DNA from: Carpediemonas membranifera
Taxonomy: Eukaryota; Fornicata
Reading direction: 5' to 3'
Length of the DNA: 64,000 bases
NCBI GenBank assembly: GCA_019828565.1
Contig: JAHDYR010000028.1
Location: 1 to 64,000 of the forward strand
This document shows, one piece after another, positions 48,431-58,717 of this stretch (the first letter of the stretch is position 1; each line of letters begins with the position of its first letter). A program made the translations under genes and the position numbers. The notes under the pieces were generated by a model. The model made no database searches. It saw only the letters and a list, made by a program, of their open reading frames with translations, and was not told the origin of the DNA.

Positions 48431-48995
48431 TAAACCAGACTCACCTGTCAGAGTGCCCAACTCTGAGCCTCGATCCATCATGCCTCTTCAAACACCCCGA
48501 GACATTCTCGGAGCGCCACGACCATAAGGTAACGAACTGGATCCGAGAGCACCTTGAGACGTAAGGGTTCCTTCCTTTTACACAGCATAATAAGCCACCA
48601 CCTCCCAGCCGTCCGCCCTCCCCTGATCCAAGGCGTTCGGTGCTGCCCCCGCGGCAACGGCAGGCTGCGCACACCCCCCTGTCTCATGAGTGGATCTCCC
48701 AACCGTCGGGCCTGGCTGCCCGCCACTAGGCGGGTCTTTTCTTTTTCCCCGAGCCTGGGGTTTTTCCAGCCCTCCAACTGGCCGTCGGTACCCTACCACT
48801 CGCACCGCGCCTACGGGCGGGTGCAGACTGTCCCAGCGCTCCTGAAGGGGCGAGTGACCTCGGCTGCCAGCCCCGGTCGCCCCCGCCGTCTTCCTGTCCC
48901 CGAAACCGAGTCCTCCCCCGGGGCTGATCACCCCATTGTCTTGACTCGGGCTGTGGCCAGTGTGGCACGTGGCCGCACTGTCTTAAATCTTATAA
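48431..48995. other. Non-coding stretch with GC hairpin inside element H
   Basis: I find no gene. A strong hairpin CCCGCC-ACTA-GGCGGG is followed by TCTTTTCTTTTT at about 48718-48745, and other GC-rich inverted segments surround it. It replaces the integrase core that should be here, so it is either an inserted sequence or a rearranged filler. In style it resembles the LINE inter-ORF spacer, but I cannot align it. Confidence 0.4.
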
Positions 48996-49382
48996 ACAAA
49001 ACAAAACCGGACGAAGACCCCAAAGCTGCATGGCTTCGCCGGCCCGTTCAAGATTCTCGCCATCAAGGACAACAACACCCTTCAGCTGGTCGACCTCTTC
49101 GAGAGCGCCCCCTTCATGGCTCACGTAGACCAGGTCCTTCCTTTCAACACCAAGTCGGGGCTCAGCCGCCTGAAGAACCTCGCCGCCTCCGACGAGCAGA
49201 CGTACGTCGTGCAAGGCATCGAGAAGCACCGTCGCCGCAACGGCACACTGCAGCTCCTCGTCCGCGGGGAGGGCGACTACGATCCCACATGGGAACCCGC
49301 TGACGGGCTCCGCCACGTCACTGCGGCACGTGACTACCTCAAGTCCCACAAGCTCAAGCTTAAGGGGGGTAGGATGTCATAA
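48996..49382 (+). pseudogene. Element H integrase C-terminal domain and chromodomain
   Basis: The frame reads KLHGFAGPFKILAI...NTLQLVDLFESAPFMAHVDQV-type integrase tail and then a chromodomain YVVQGIEKHRRRNGTLQLLV...DYDPTWEPADGL. The stop at 49380 overlaps a purine-rich AAGGGGGGTAGGA that looks like the polypurine tract. Confidence 0.75.
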
Positions 49383-49434
49383 GGCATCCGCGTCCGCAGT
49401 TTATGTAAATGTTCCAATCTCTTCGCCCCGGCAC
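49375..49434 (+). repeat. Probable start of element H 3' LTR
   Basis: TGTCATAAGGCATCC directly follows the polypurine-like AAGGGGGGTAGGA. Only ~60 bp remain before the truncated LINE begins. AT-rich sequence after the LINE (59848 onwards, with AATAAA near 59896) may be its continuation. Confidence 0.4.
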
Positions 49435-50730
49435 AGCCCCCCGTCCGGCCACAGCAAGCAGGAGAAGGATGGATTCAGGGACACTATACAGAAGATCATG
49501 GACATGAAAGCATGGAGGCCATAATTATGGGAGACTGGAACACCGACCCAGGCCAGATGGAAAGATCCACCAGGTGGAAGGATATATATATGATGGAGAA
49601 ACACAGGCTCAAAGCCATCATACCCAAGTCTGGGACGCTCACATCAGGAACATCAACCCCGGACTTTGCAGTGATAACACCAGGAATCCGGGGGGCGGAG
49701 ATTGAAGTGGTAGAGTCTCAGAAGGTCGGGGTATGGGGCTCAGCACACAATGAAATCACACTAGCATGGAAGGAACAACGGTACTATGGCAGAAGAGAGC
49801 GAGACGAGGCTCTGGCCATACCCGAGGTACACACCTGGCCCATGAAAAAGAAGGAGGGGCCAGTCACAGTCTCAAAGCTGAACAGGAACAAGAGCTCGGA
49901 CCAATGGGAAGAGACTATAAGAGCATGCATGGGCGACCCAGTGGGCAACAGGGGAGCAAAGGCAAGGGACAAAGTGTTCGGGAACGGAGTGTGGAGCGAA
50001 TCCCATGGACAGAGATAGGCAACAGGACCAGGAAGGAAAGGATGAAAGAGGAGCTGGAGAAATACTGGGGAGAGCGCAGGGCCAAATGGGTGGCTGACCT
50101 CAGCAGAAGTACAAAGAGGGGTACAGGGCCTCAAGGGCCTCAGTGGAAGCTGCCATCAGAAGGTGGTGGTGTGACAACCAATATAAGGGGATGCCGGAGA
50201 GCCTCCTCAAGGACGGAGTGATAACCACGGACAAGGCGGCCATCAGCGAGATCCTCTTGCAACAGTATGCTAGAGTCAGCAGAGGCAGGGAACCCACCTG
50301 GAAGACATGGAGGGGCAGGGACGGAAATGAGTTCAAGGAAAGCGAGGTCAAAGCCGCAATCAAAAGGATCAAGAGGGACACCGCACCAGGGCCTGACCTC
50401 ACATCTGGAGACATGCTGAGAGAGCTGGATGAGAAAGGCCTTAGGGAAGTGACGAGGCTCATTAATAGGGTCTACAGGGAGGGTGACGTACCCAAAGCAT
50501 GGAAGTATGCCACAGTGTCGGCCATACACAAGACAGGGAAGCCAAGGGTCAAGCCGGAATCATATAGACCAATATCCTTGACACCACTGCAGTACAGGGT
50601 CTATGGTAGACTGCTCAAGATACGTCTGGAAGCAGCAACGAAAAGGTTCATACCAAGAGAACAGGCTGGTTTCCAGTCAGACAGGGACGTCATCCAGCAG
50701 ATACAGTACATTGTGCAGCGGCACCAGGAG
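49435..50730 (+). pseudogene. LINE beta plus copy: endonuclease end and RT N-terminal part
   Basis: Reads IMGDWNTDPGQ, STPDFAVITPG and the GVWGSAHNE endonuclease end. A frameshift occurs near 50010, after which VERIPWTEIGNRTRKERMK and RT blocks (KRDTAPGPDLTSGDM, SYRPISLTPLQYRVYGRLLK, FIPREQAGFQ) follow. It ends at IVQRHQE where the second LINE is inserted. Confidence 0.8.
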
Positions 50731-51641
50731 AAAGAAAGAAAGAAATTTATGGTGCTTGGATTCTGACCCCGGACTGAGCTTGTTTCCCGTTGTCTTGGAG
50801 CTGAGTGCCCCGGGGTACTGCCTATTTCCCGTGGCAAACTGGTCAGCAGCGTTTGCCTTGGGCTTTCGGTGCTACTGTCTCCGCGGAAAGCCGATTCCAA
50901 TCGCCCCAGAGGCCCTGCGGCCATCTCCGTGCAAATATGCTTTCCTGTCTCCCTGAAAGTCCGGCAACTATCCGGGGAGCCTGGGGGTCTGTCCTCGGGG
51001 CATTGACAGGCAGGATCGTCCTGCAGGACCTTGAATATGACACTCCTTGCTTCCCTGCAGTCCTTGTAGAGCCGTTCAGCCACGGCACCCTCTCGTCTGT
51101 CCGGTTCCCCAATTCCATGCCCCCTCGACTCTGTTAAGAAGCCTACCCGAAGGCGGGGAAAGTGACTAAGTCCATGCTGTCTACCCCGGTTAGGTGGCGT
51201 GGGTCAGGGCATGGGTGGTGTACCCCCAGGCACTAGGCCTGGTTGTCCTGTTACCCCTTACAACATTTCGCTTGCACTACATGTCCTTGGTTTCCCATGT
51301 CGTTAACAAGGGCGGCAGGGGCACCTGTGCCCCTCCGACCCCCGTGGCCAGTCCCTGCAGTTTCCTTGGGGTCCCAACGAGTGGTGCAACCATATGAATA
51401 TGGATTTCCTTGACCTTATCCTTGCTCTGTCCTTGTTGCATGTCCTTTCTTCCATAATTCTGGTCTGTCCTTCCTGTTAATTCCTTGCAGTCGTTCCTTC
51501 CCTTGCTTTGGTTCCTGGCTACCGGGATACGTGGGGCCTTTCCTCACTGATCCCAGGAGCTTAGCACCAGCGAGGGTGGTCCATGGCTGATTCCTTGTCC
51601 ATCCCTTCCCGGTCCTGGAGTCAGGGGTTCATGACATGCTT
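50731..51641 (-). other. LINE beta minus copy 3' region; arm of a large inverted repeat
   Basis: Near-identical, in reverse orientation, to 58718-59847 apart from an extra ~190 bp in that copy. Long open frames within it on either strand are mirror images of each other and not genes. It carries one GGGATCAGTG...CGTATCCCGG hairpin near 51520-51560. Confidence 0.8.
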
Positions 51642-52760
51642 CTATTCCACCTTGAAGCTGTTGTAAACCTTTGCCAGTTCCCGTAGTCCTGCCGTGAGGC
51701 CTTCCCAAATGTCTATTTCTGTCCATGGGGTTCGCTGGAGTTCGCTCCACACTCCGTTCCCGAACACTTTGTCCCTTGCCTTTGCTCCCCTGTTGTTCAC
51801 TGGGTCGCCCATGCATGCTCTTATAGTCTCTTCCCATTGGTCCGAGCTCTTGATCCTGTTCAGCTTTGAGACTGTGACTGGCCCCTCCTTCTTTTTCATG
51901 GGCCAGGTGTGTACCTCGGGTATGGCCAGAGCCTCGTCTCGCTCACTTCTGCCATAGTACCGTTGTTCCTTCCATGCTAGTGTGATTCCATTGTGTGCTG
52001 AGCCCCATACCCCGACCTTCTGAGACTCTACCACCTCAATCTCCGCCCCCTGGATTCCTGGTGTTGTCACTGCAAAGTCCGGGGTTGATGTTCCTGATGT
52101 GAGCGTCCCAGACTTGGGTATGATGGCTTTGAGCCTGTGCTTCTCCATCATATCCTTCCACCGGGTGGATCTTTCCATCTGGCCTGGGTCGATGTTCCAG
52201 TCTCCCATAATTATGGCCTCCATGCTCCCTTTCATGTCCATGATCTTCTGTATAGTGTCCCTGAATCCATCCTTCTCCTGCTTGCTGTGGCCGGATGGAG
52301 GGCCATACACGTTGATGACTAGTATGTCCCTGCCGGTTCTCATTATGCTGGCTTGCACTCTTCCCGATAGGCTGTCCGTTATGCCGATGTCCCACTTTGC
52401 AGTTGCGTGTGGGCTCACTCTCGTGCCGATGCCTTCCCTTGTTCCCTTCCATCTTGGCGCAGGTTCGTCATTGCCTGCTATGCCTAGTTGTCGGTTGATG
52501 CGGTGCTGACTTTTGACATCCGCCTTTCGTTTTTCGTTGGCTAAGACCAGGTCCTCTTCCGTCTCCCTCCCTGCTAGTGCGTAGTCAAGGTCCATGAAGC
52601 AATGAACCCTCGTATTCGCCGTTCTCCATGTCTCTTGTATGAGTACTGCCTCTATGTCCTTCAACCTTAGCTGAATCGCCGTTGCCATAGACGCCGTGAA
52701 GTCCTTTCCTCTTCCTATGTGTCCCTCTGTGTTCAGACTAAGTATCTTGTAGGTTACCAT
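51642..52760 (-). CDS. LINE beta ORF2, endonuclease only, RT deleted in frame
   Basis: A 372-aa frame with LSLNTEGH, VLIQETWR (Glu), INVYGPPSGHS, IIMGDWNIDPGQ, STPDFAVTTPG and VGVWGSAHN, the full APE endonuclease order. After TPWTEIDI the next residues, WEGLTAGLRELAKVYNSFKVE-type, are the normal last 20 residues of ORF2, as seen in the plus copy at 58690-58760. The RT, about 780 codons, has been removed precisely enough to keep the frame. Such a copy could only move with an RT supplied from elsewhere. Confidence 0.85.
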   Translation of the reverse strand: MVTYKILSLNTEGHIGRGKDFTASMATAIQLRLKDIEAVLIQETWRTANTRVHCFMDLDYALAGRETEEDLVLANEKRKADVKSQHRINRQLGIAGNDEPAPRWKGTREGIGTRVSPHATAKWDIGITDSLSGRVQASIMRTGRDILVINVYGPPSGHSKQEKDGFRDTIQKIMDMKGSMEAIIMGDWNIDPGQMERSTRWKDMMEKHRLKAIIPKSGTLTSGTSTPDFAVTTPGIQGAEIEVVESQKVGVWGSAHNGITLAWKEQRYYGRSERDEALAIPEVHTWPMKKKEGPVTVSKLNRIKSSDQWEETIRACMGDPVNNRGAKARDKVFGNGVWSELQRTPWTEIDIWEGLTAGLRELAKVYNSFKVE

Positions 52761-53080
52761 TGCCTTTGTCCTGTTTCCTTATCCTGCGAATTCCCAGAAT
52801 TTGGGAGCCCCAGCTTCCCGCTCCTCTCCTGCTATCCTTGTCCTAACAAGGGGCCTAGATGCCGGTCTCGGTGACCCTTGTCAGGCCAACCTTGTTACCA
52901 CCTGGTGACCTTCCATTCTTCGGGCAGGGTACTTAGGAGGGGGACGATATGACGTGACCCCCCTTTGGCTGCCGCTACAGCCTACCGGCAGTGCATTTCA
53001 GCTAATGCCGGGCCCTGGGTGGGAGCCAGGGCTTGTGAATTATAAAGAAAATGTTGCTTGTTCCTTGAAAGAATACTGCT
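52761..53080 (-). ncRNA. LINE beta inter-ORF spacer with hairpins
   Basis: On the minus strand a T-rich stretch (CATTTTCTTTATAATTC) precedes GCCCTGG...CCAGGGC followed by CCGGC, then CTGCCGGTAGGCTGTAGCGGCAG. The order and style match the spacer of LINE alpha (CCCCTG...CAGGGG then CCGG, then CTGCC...GGCAGG), though primary sequence is diverged. No conserved reading frame. Confidence 0.45.
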
Positions 53081-56000
53081 TTACCATGTCCTTACTCCTC
53101 CTCCGTGGACTCCCCCACTGCCGCTGCAGCTGTCCTCGGCCTGACTCACTTGCTGTCCTTGTAGACTCTGCATTACCGTGATGAACTGGGTCATCAGGTC
53201 CATGGGTGAGATCTGCTTGGCCTTCTTAGCCTTCTTGTGCTTGTGCCGGGGGATCGTGGGCTTCTCCTTGCTGGGCTTAGTCGCGACGCCGGAGAGCACC
53301 AACCTTCCGTGGCCTTGCTCTTGCATGAGTCGGGCAGCCTTGAGCGCTGAGATCTCTTGTTGCGCCTCTGCCAACTGCTTTCGGAGCCGCAGCTTCTCCG
53401 AGTCCATGCCGGTTGCCTGTCTGCTTCCAGACTCCCAGTCCATGTCCTCTTCGTGCCTGCTTCTCTTTCCGCTGTCCGAGTCCATGATCCTACTCGTGCT
53501 GCCCTCCTTGCGCTTGAGCGTCGTGGAGGAAGAGTGATCCTTGCTGTTGTCCATGCCTCCCTCTGAGCCTCTACCGGCCCAGGTGTTCCCGCTGAACGAG
53601 CCTCTCATCTGCGTTCCCGTGTTGTCCTGTCTCTCCCTGTCGTCTCCTCCGTGGTTACGATCCGAGGTCCTGTTCATGTTACCAGCTCTGTCGCCGGTTC
53701 TGTCGTCAGCTCTGACACCAGCTCTACCGCCGGCTCCGTGTCCTACCCTTCTGTCCTCTTCCCTGTCTCCATGCTGGTCGTGATGTCCTTGATCCGCGTC
53801 CTGGCCGAAGTGCCTGCCCACCATCCTGGTGCTAATCCGCCTCGCCTTTTCCTCCAGGCCGTTGTCGAAGAACCTACTTTGGTATGGCTGTTCGGACTTT
53901 CCGTCGATGGTGGGGACATACGTGATGCCTGGGACATTGACTGTGTTGGCTCTGGGCTCGTCCGGGATAGCTGCCGAGACTAGTCTGGCCCCTTCCTTGC
54001 GCATGCGGCTTAGGATGGTCCCAGCCTCGCTGACCCTGACCATGCCCCAGTCTCTCGGGATGAAGCTCGCCCCTAGGGTGATCCTACCCCTGTTCCTGGG
54101 GGCCTTGACGTTGACTATGACCTTCTCATAGTCCCTGAGGCTCTCTGCTAGGTCGTCGCAGCCCCAGACTCATTGATGAGCCGTAGCCTCCTTCGAGGGC
54201 CACCACTCGTATAGCATGGCCATGGTTATGATGTCCTCCTCCCTTGCTGCCCCTAGGCCCTTCCTGACGCGTACCATGCGGAGCTGGTTAGCCGTGGCTC
54301 TTTCCATGATGGTCCATAGCGGGCTTCTCTCCAGTACACCTTCGTTGTCCATGATTGTGAGGGGGGCCAGTAAGATGCCCTTCATGCCCAACAGAACCTC
54401 CCCGAACCCGAAGCCGATGCCGAAGCGGTGTCCGTTGTCCGGGACTACGAGGATCCTGTCGCCGACTTCCCTGCTGACGTCCCTTGCGTCCCCGATCGGG
54501 TACGTGCCGAAGATCTCAAAGGTGTCCCTCCTTGTCGCGAATTCCGGGCCTCCCATGATATCCATGCCCGGCTCCGCCTTCCCGACTGCTTCCATGGTCT
54601 TGTCGAGTGCCTTACCCATGTAGTGGTAGACGTCTGGGGTGCTCATCCTCTCCTTGCATAGGGCCCTGATCCTGGCTGTGAAGACTACTGTATCCGCCAA
54701 CCCACAGTGGTAGCAACCCGCGGTGTGTCTGTGGTACGGACAGACTCCCTTGGGCTCGCTCCTGTTCTGCCATCCATTTGACCATGTTGTTACTGCTTCC
54801 AGGTAGTTGGCCTTGTCGAGGTTGTCCCTGAGGTTTTGGCCAGCCTCCTCCTTGCCGTTGTTCTCCAGGATCTCTGGTAGCTTCTTCTCGTCCACCAGCC
54901 TAGCTTGGAAGAATTCCCTGGTTCCTTGCTCCAGTCCATTTGTGGGGTTCGTGAGGAGGAAGCTTTCCATCTCCACCCCCTTTGCATACATGATTATCTT
55001 CCAACCCTCCGACCTTTCGATCCTTGCCAGCTGAGCCGCCAGGCGGTTGGCCCAGTCCCTGAAAGTATGTATGTGCTTCTCATACTCGATCGGCGGCCGC
55101 CCCGTCCCGACCTCCACGAAGGTGGCCGGCGGCAGCCCCGTCACTGCCCATGCCGTGTACCTCGCTTGGTCCATGCTTGCTGCCGGTATGTCCTGGTAAT
55201 ACAGGCCATGCCCGTGTCCAAGAATGTCCCCAGTGCTGAGGTCAAAGAGTACGATCCCGCCCTCAACCGGGATGGCAGGGATCCCTGCCTTCTTGACGCC
55301 AGGGTCTGCGCACTCGAAGTCGATGGCTCCGATCACCAGTCGTTTCTCCTTGTCCTTTCTAGGCATCCTCGGCGGCTGGCTGCTGACCTTGTTTGAGTCG
55401 ACCTCCTCGTCCTGGTCGATCTTGCCTTGGTTGGCCCCGACCATGTCCTTGTTCACTTCCAGGAGGCTGTCGTCGAGGCTTCTTCTGCCGGGCATGGTGG
55501 CCTGCTGGCGTCGTTCCTCCTTGTCCTTGACATGTTGCTCCTCGTCTCCGTCGATGACCGTGCTAGCGGACGACCTGTCCAGATCGGCATGTTCGTCCCT
55601 ATTGCTGCGGACCGAGGTGGCCTTGAGCACTTCCAGCCTCACCTTCCGGAACGGCGGCTCGTTGCTAAGGGGGTCTCCTCCCCCTTCGCCCAGGATATTG
55701 GTTCTGCCCTTCAGGTAGATCCCTGACTTGTTCCATGCTGCCTGCCATATGGCCGGGGCCTCCGGTGCCTGAAGCCTGAGGATGTCCCTAGCCTCCTCCA
55801 TGAAGCGGCTGATGGACCATGCTGACGTGTCGCTTAGCTCTAGGATGACCCTGTACTTGCCGTCCTCTTGCTCGTAGGCCACTCTGGTGACCGGGCCTTG
55901 GTTTGCCGGATCCCATACCTTGTCGTAAGGCACGCCTTCTACGGCCTCGTCTCCATGAGCCCCTGATACCAGTATGAACGACCCTTCGGCCTTCTTGACG

Positions 56001-56596
56001 CTGTCCCTGTCTACATCCCATTCGATGGGCCCATCTTCCTTCGGCTTGAGGATCGCCGTCTCGATGTCCTTCTCAGATGGCCATCTTGCCATGCCAGTGA
56101 AGCCCGCTTTCAGCGTCTTGGGCTCCAGTGCCTGTGCCATGTCCTTTGCTTCCTCGTCTCTGGGGTTGAGCGCCTCTGTGAGCATGTAGAAAAGGTCGCG
56201 GAGGCCGTGGATGCCGCATGGGTTCCTGAGGATGATGTCCTTGTTGTCAGTGACGCCGGTTGCGAAGAGGATGCGTCTGGCGTTCATGATTACTTCCTTG
56301 CGTCCTTTGGAGTTCGCATTGAGCGACTTTCCTGTAAACTTGCCTGTTCTACGAAGAAGTAGAGTCCTTGAATCGTTCCTTTCAGCGAGGAAGCTGTCCA
56401 GTAGTTCCCTGATGTCCTCCCACTGCTTCTGCGTGGAATCCCTGATCCTTGTCGGTATTTCTACCTGCATTGTTGAGTGCAAAATTTCTCCCCTTTTCCT
56501 AGTCCATAAACTGGGTCGGAATTTTTGGGTCCGAAAGTCGGGCCACATGTACATATCCGGGTGAGGTCTCCGTCCAGGCCTTCCAGTTTCTCCCAT
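53081..56596 (-). pseudogene. LINE beta ORF1, about 1,170 codons with one in-frame stop
   Basis: The frame runs from the ATG at 56596 to 53081 with a single TGA at 54170-54172, after residue 808; 42 codons later a Met at 54043 restarts the track in the same frame. Parts: N-terminal basic and helical region (RRTGKFTGKSLNANSKGRK), a KH/RRM-size middle, an acidic/polar linker, then the DnaQ/Maelstrom-like domain with AIDFECADPG (~426), GLPPATFVEVGTGRPP, MYAKGVEME (~540) and CPYHRHTAGCYHC (~620-632). Then come FGTYPIGD and FIPRDWGM, an Arg/Asp-rich low-complexity stretch and a short coiled coil with a Lys-rich end (KHKKAKKAK). ORF1p would be the RNA-binding partner of ORF2p. Confidence 0.75.
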
Positions 56597-57068
56597 TGTC
56601 CATGCTCCGAACTATATAGGCCATTCTTTCAAAAAGGCGCGGTCCTAAAAATGCGTCGCCCTTTTCTGAGTAGCGGGGCCTTTCTGTGTAGTTGTTGTTG
56701 CTTTGTTCGTAGTCTCCTTTTAGCCTCTATCGACGGCCCCTGTTTCCCTTTTGTGCTGCCCTTCCTTCCTTGTGGTCTTGACAAAACCATGTAGCCGCCG
56801 GTGCTAGCACTGGCCCTCGACGGTTGTTTTCCTTTTCCTTGTAAACATACGTTCCATGAAGACACTTTGATTCCTTGGTATGGGCGTGGAGCTCCCACTC
56901 GCGCCCAGCGGTATGCCCTGATAGCAACCCTTGAATGTTCAGACAGGAGGCCAAGGCCGCTCCTTCTGAGCTCCATGGGGCACTGCCCTATCCATATAGG
57001 CCAGGCCTGTTGGTCCTTGTCCATCCATGATCGAAGTGTTTCCACTTTGCTGAAATCATTGGTGAACT
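56597..57068 (-). other. LINE beta 5' region
   Basis: The 0.47 kb from the target duplication to the ORF1 ATG contain an open frame (from a GTG at 57075) without recognisable features. Likely the internal promoter and 5' UTR. Confidence 0.4.
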
Positions 57069-57081
57069 GCGGCACCAGGAG

Positions 57082-58717
57082 GGGGGTGAGACCACGTCAA
57101 TCTTTCTGGACATCGAGAAGGCATATGACACGGTACCAAGGGACATCCTCATGGATAAGCTACAAGGCATGGGGGTGGAGGAGCACCTGGTCAGGGCAAT
57201 TCAAGGCACACTAAAGGAAACTTGGATATCAGTCAAGGGGGCAAAGGCATGGGAAAGAACCAACAGGGGAGTTAAGCAAGGGTGCGTCCTGGCACCGACA
57301 CTGCTTGTGTTGTTCATGGCTAACTGGCCCCACCTGGCCAGAAAGAAAATCAAGGGAGAACGGTACGACATCAGAGAACCGCCAAGGACCACGAGCCACC
57401 TCAGCGACCGACTACCGGCAGCACTTACCATGTTTGTGGATGACACCGCAATCACGGGGAGCAAACCGGAGCATAGCCAGAAGGTCGCCAACATAATGGT
57501 GGACATAATCAGAGAGCATGAAATGAGGGTGAACGCCCAGAAGAAAGTAATGATTAGCGTGGACAGAACAGCCCTAGTCAGGATCGAAGGGGTAACACTA
57601 CTGCCAGAGAAGGAGGCGAGATACCTGGGACTATGGATCGCAAGTGGGAAGGACCCTATGTCGGCCTGCATAAGGCGGAAACAGGAGCAGAGCGAAAGGT
57701 ACAAGAGACTGGTGAGATGGGCAGGGTGGACCAGGGCAAACATGCCAGCACTAGCGAGCAGGCTACTACTGGAAATATATATATGGCCCAGGATCCTCTT
57801 CGGAGTCGAGGTGTGGGGGAACGCACCGGGAGGTAGAAGGATCTGGAATGACTGGCAGGGAATCATGGCAGGAACAGGACCCGGGGGGGGCCGCCATGAG
57901 GCTGATGAATGGATGGGTAGACCTCCAGGCACACATGGAATGGCTGGCGGTCAAAAGGATAGTCAACTACAGGGACCAGGATATACCAGTCAGAAACAGA
58001 GAATGGGGGCGGGGCACGGTTATGTGGGAAGCTAGGGAGAGAGTGCAACATTTACTGGAGGGCACCAGAGAGGGAGCCCCCAAATCAGCACTACTGGATT
58101 ATGGCATAGAAACGATCAGGAGGGGGTGGATGAAGCGGTGCAAAAGCCGTACGGCACTAGGACTAATGGAAATCATGGGGACAAGGAAATTAAGCAAGTG
58201 CCTGCAAGGTAAGCCTACGGTAGACCGAAAGGCTGGGAAGGGGCAAATCAGGGCGGAATGGAAGAGAATTGTATCCATTGCAGCCAATGTCAGCCCATCC
58301 CCATCGTCGGCAGAGAGAGGGGAGGGCCCTATGAGAGCCATCACAGAGCTGGCCCAAGGCGCTGACCTGAAGAGAGAAATTAGCAGACTATGCCCCCTAT
58401 GCTCGGAGGAGTCGGAGGTGAGCCTGTTCTACAGGATCATTAGGGAAAAGCCAGGACCAGCAAGGAAGCAGGAAATGATCAGGGAGTGGGCAGAGGGCCA
58501 GAGGCTAGGATCGGCAGCGCACATAATCTGTGAATGCCCGGCAGTAGACAGGGGAGATGCTTGGACAAAGCTGTGGACAGCAGCGAAGCACAAAACTAAG
58601 GACTTGGAAGTAAGGCAGGGCCCCCAGGGCGAATGGTACCAGGAGAGGCCCATCCTAGAATTACAGCAACTAATAATATGGGGCTCGGAGGACATATGTG
58701 AAGGCCTCACGGCATGA
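57082..58717 (+). pseudogene. LINE beta plus copy: RT catalytic core and C-terminal domain
   Basis: Reads IFLDIEKAYDTVPRD (catalytic Asp), GVKQGCVLAPTLLV, LTMFVDDTAITG (FVDD) and YLGLWIASGKDP. One frameshift sits in a G8 run at about 57886-57893, after which the frame 57848-58717 continues with CPLCSEE...HIICECPAVDRG, a C-terminal zinc motif. All catalytic residues are present. Confidence 0.85.

Larger units (their letters stand above)
50731..57068 (-). mobile_element. LINE family beta, minus-strand copy, 6.3 kb, lacking RT
   Basis: Flanked by GCGGCACCAGGAG (50718-50730 and 57069-57081). On the minus strand: 0.47-kb 5' region, ORF1 (56596-53081), 0.32-kb spacer, ORF2 (52760-51642), 0.9-kb 3' region and the TTTC tail at 50731. 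ORF2 has lost about 2.3 kb of RT by an internal deletion that keeps the frame. This is the only copy here that seems complete at its 5' end besides LINE alpha copy 1. Confidence 0.9.

Noticed and set aside
50805-51137. 110-codon frames at 50805-51137 (+) and 59443-59775 (-) that look like a conserved protein pair
   Set aside because: They are the two arms of the LINE beta 3' inverted repeat, so identity is expected; no motif supports coding.
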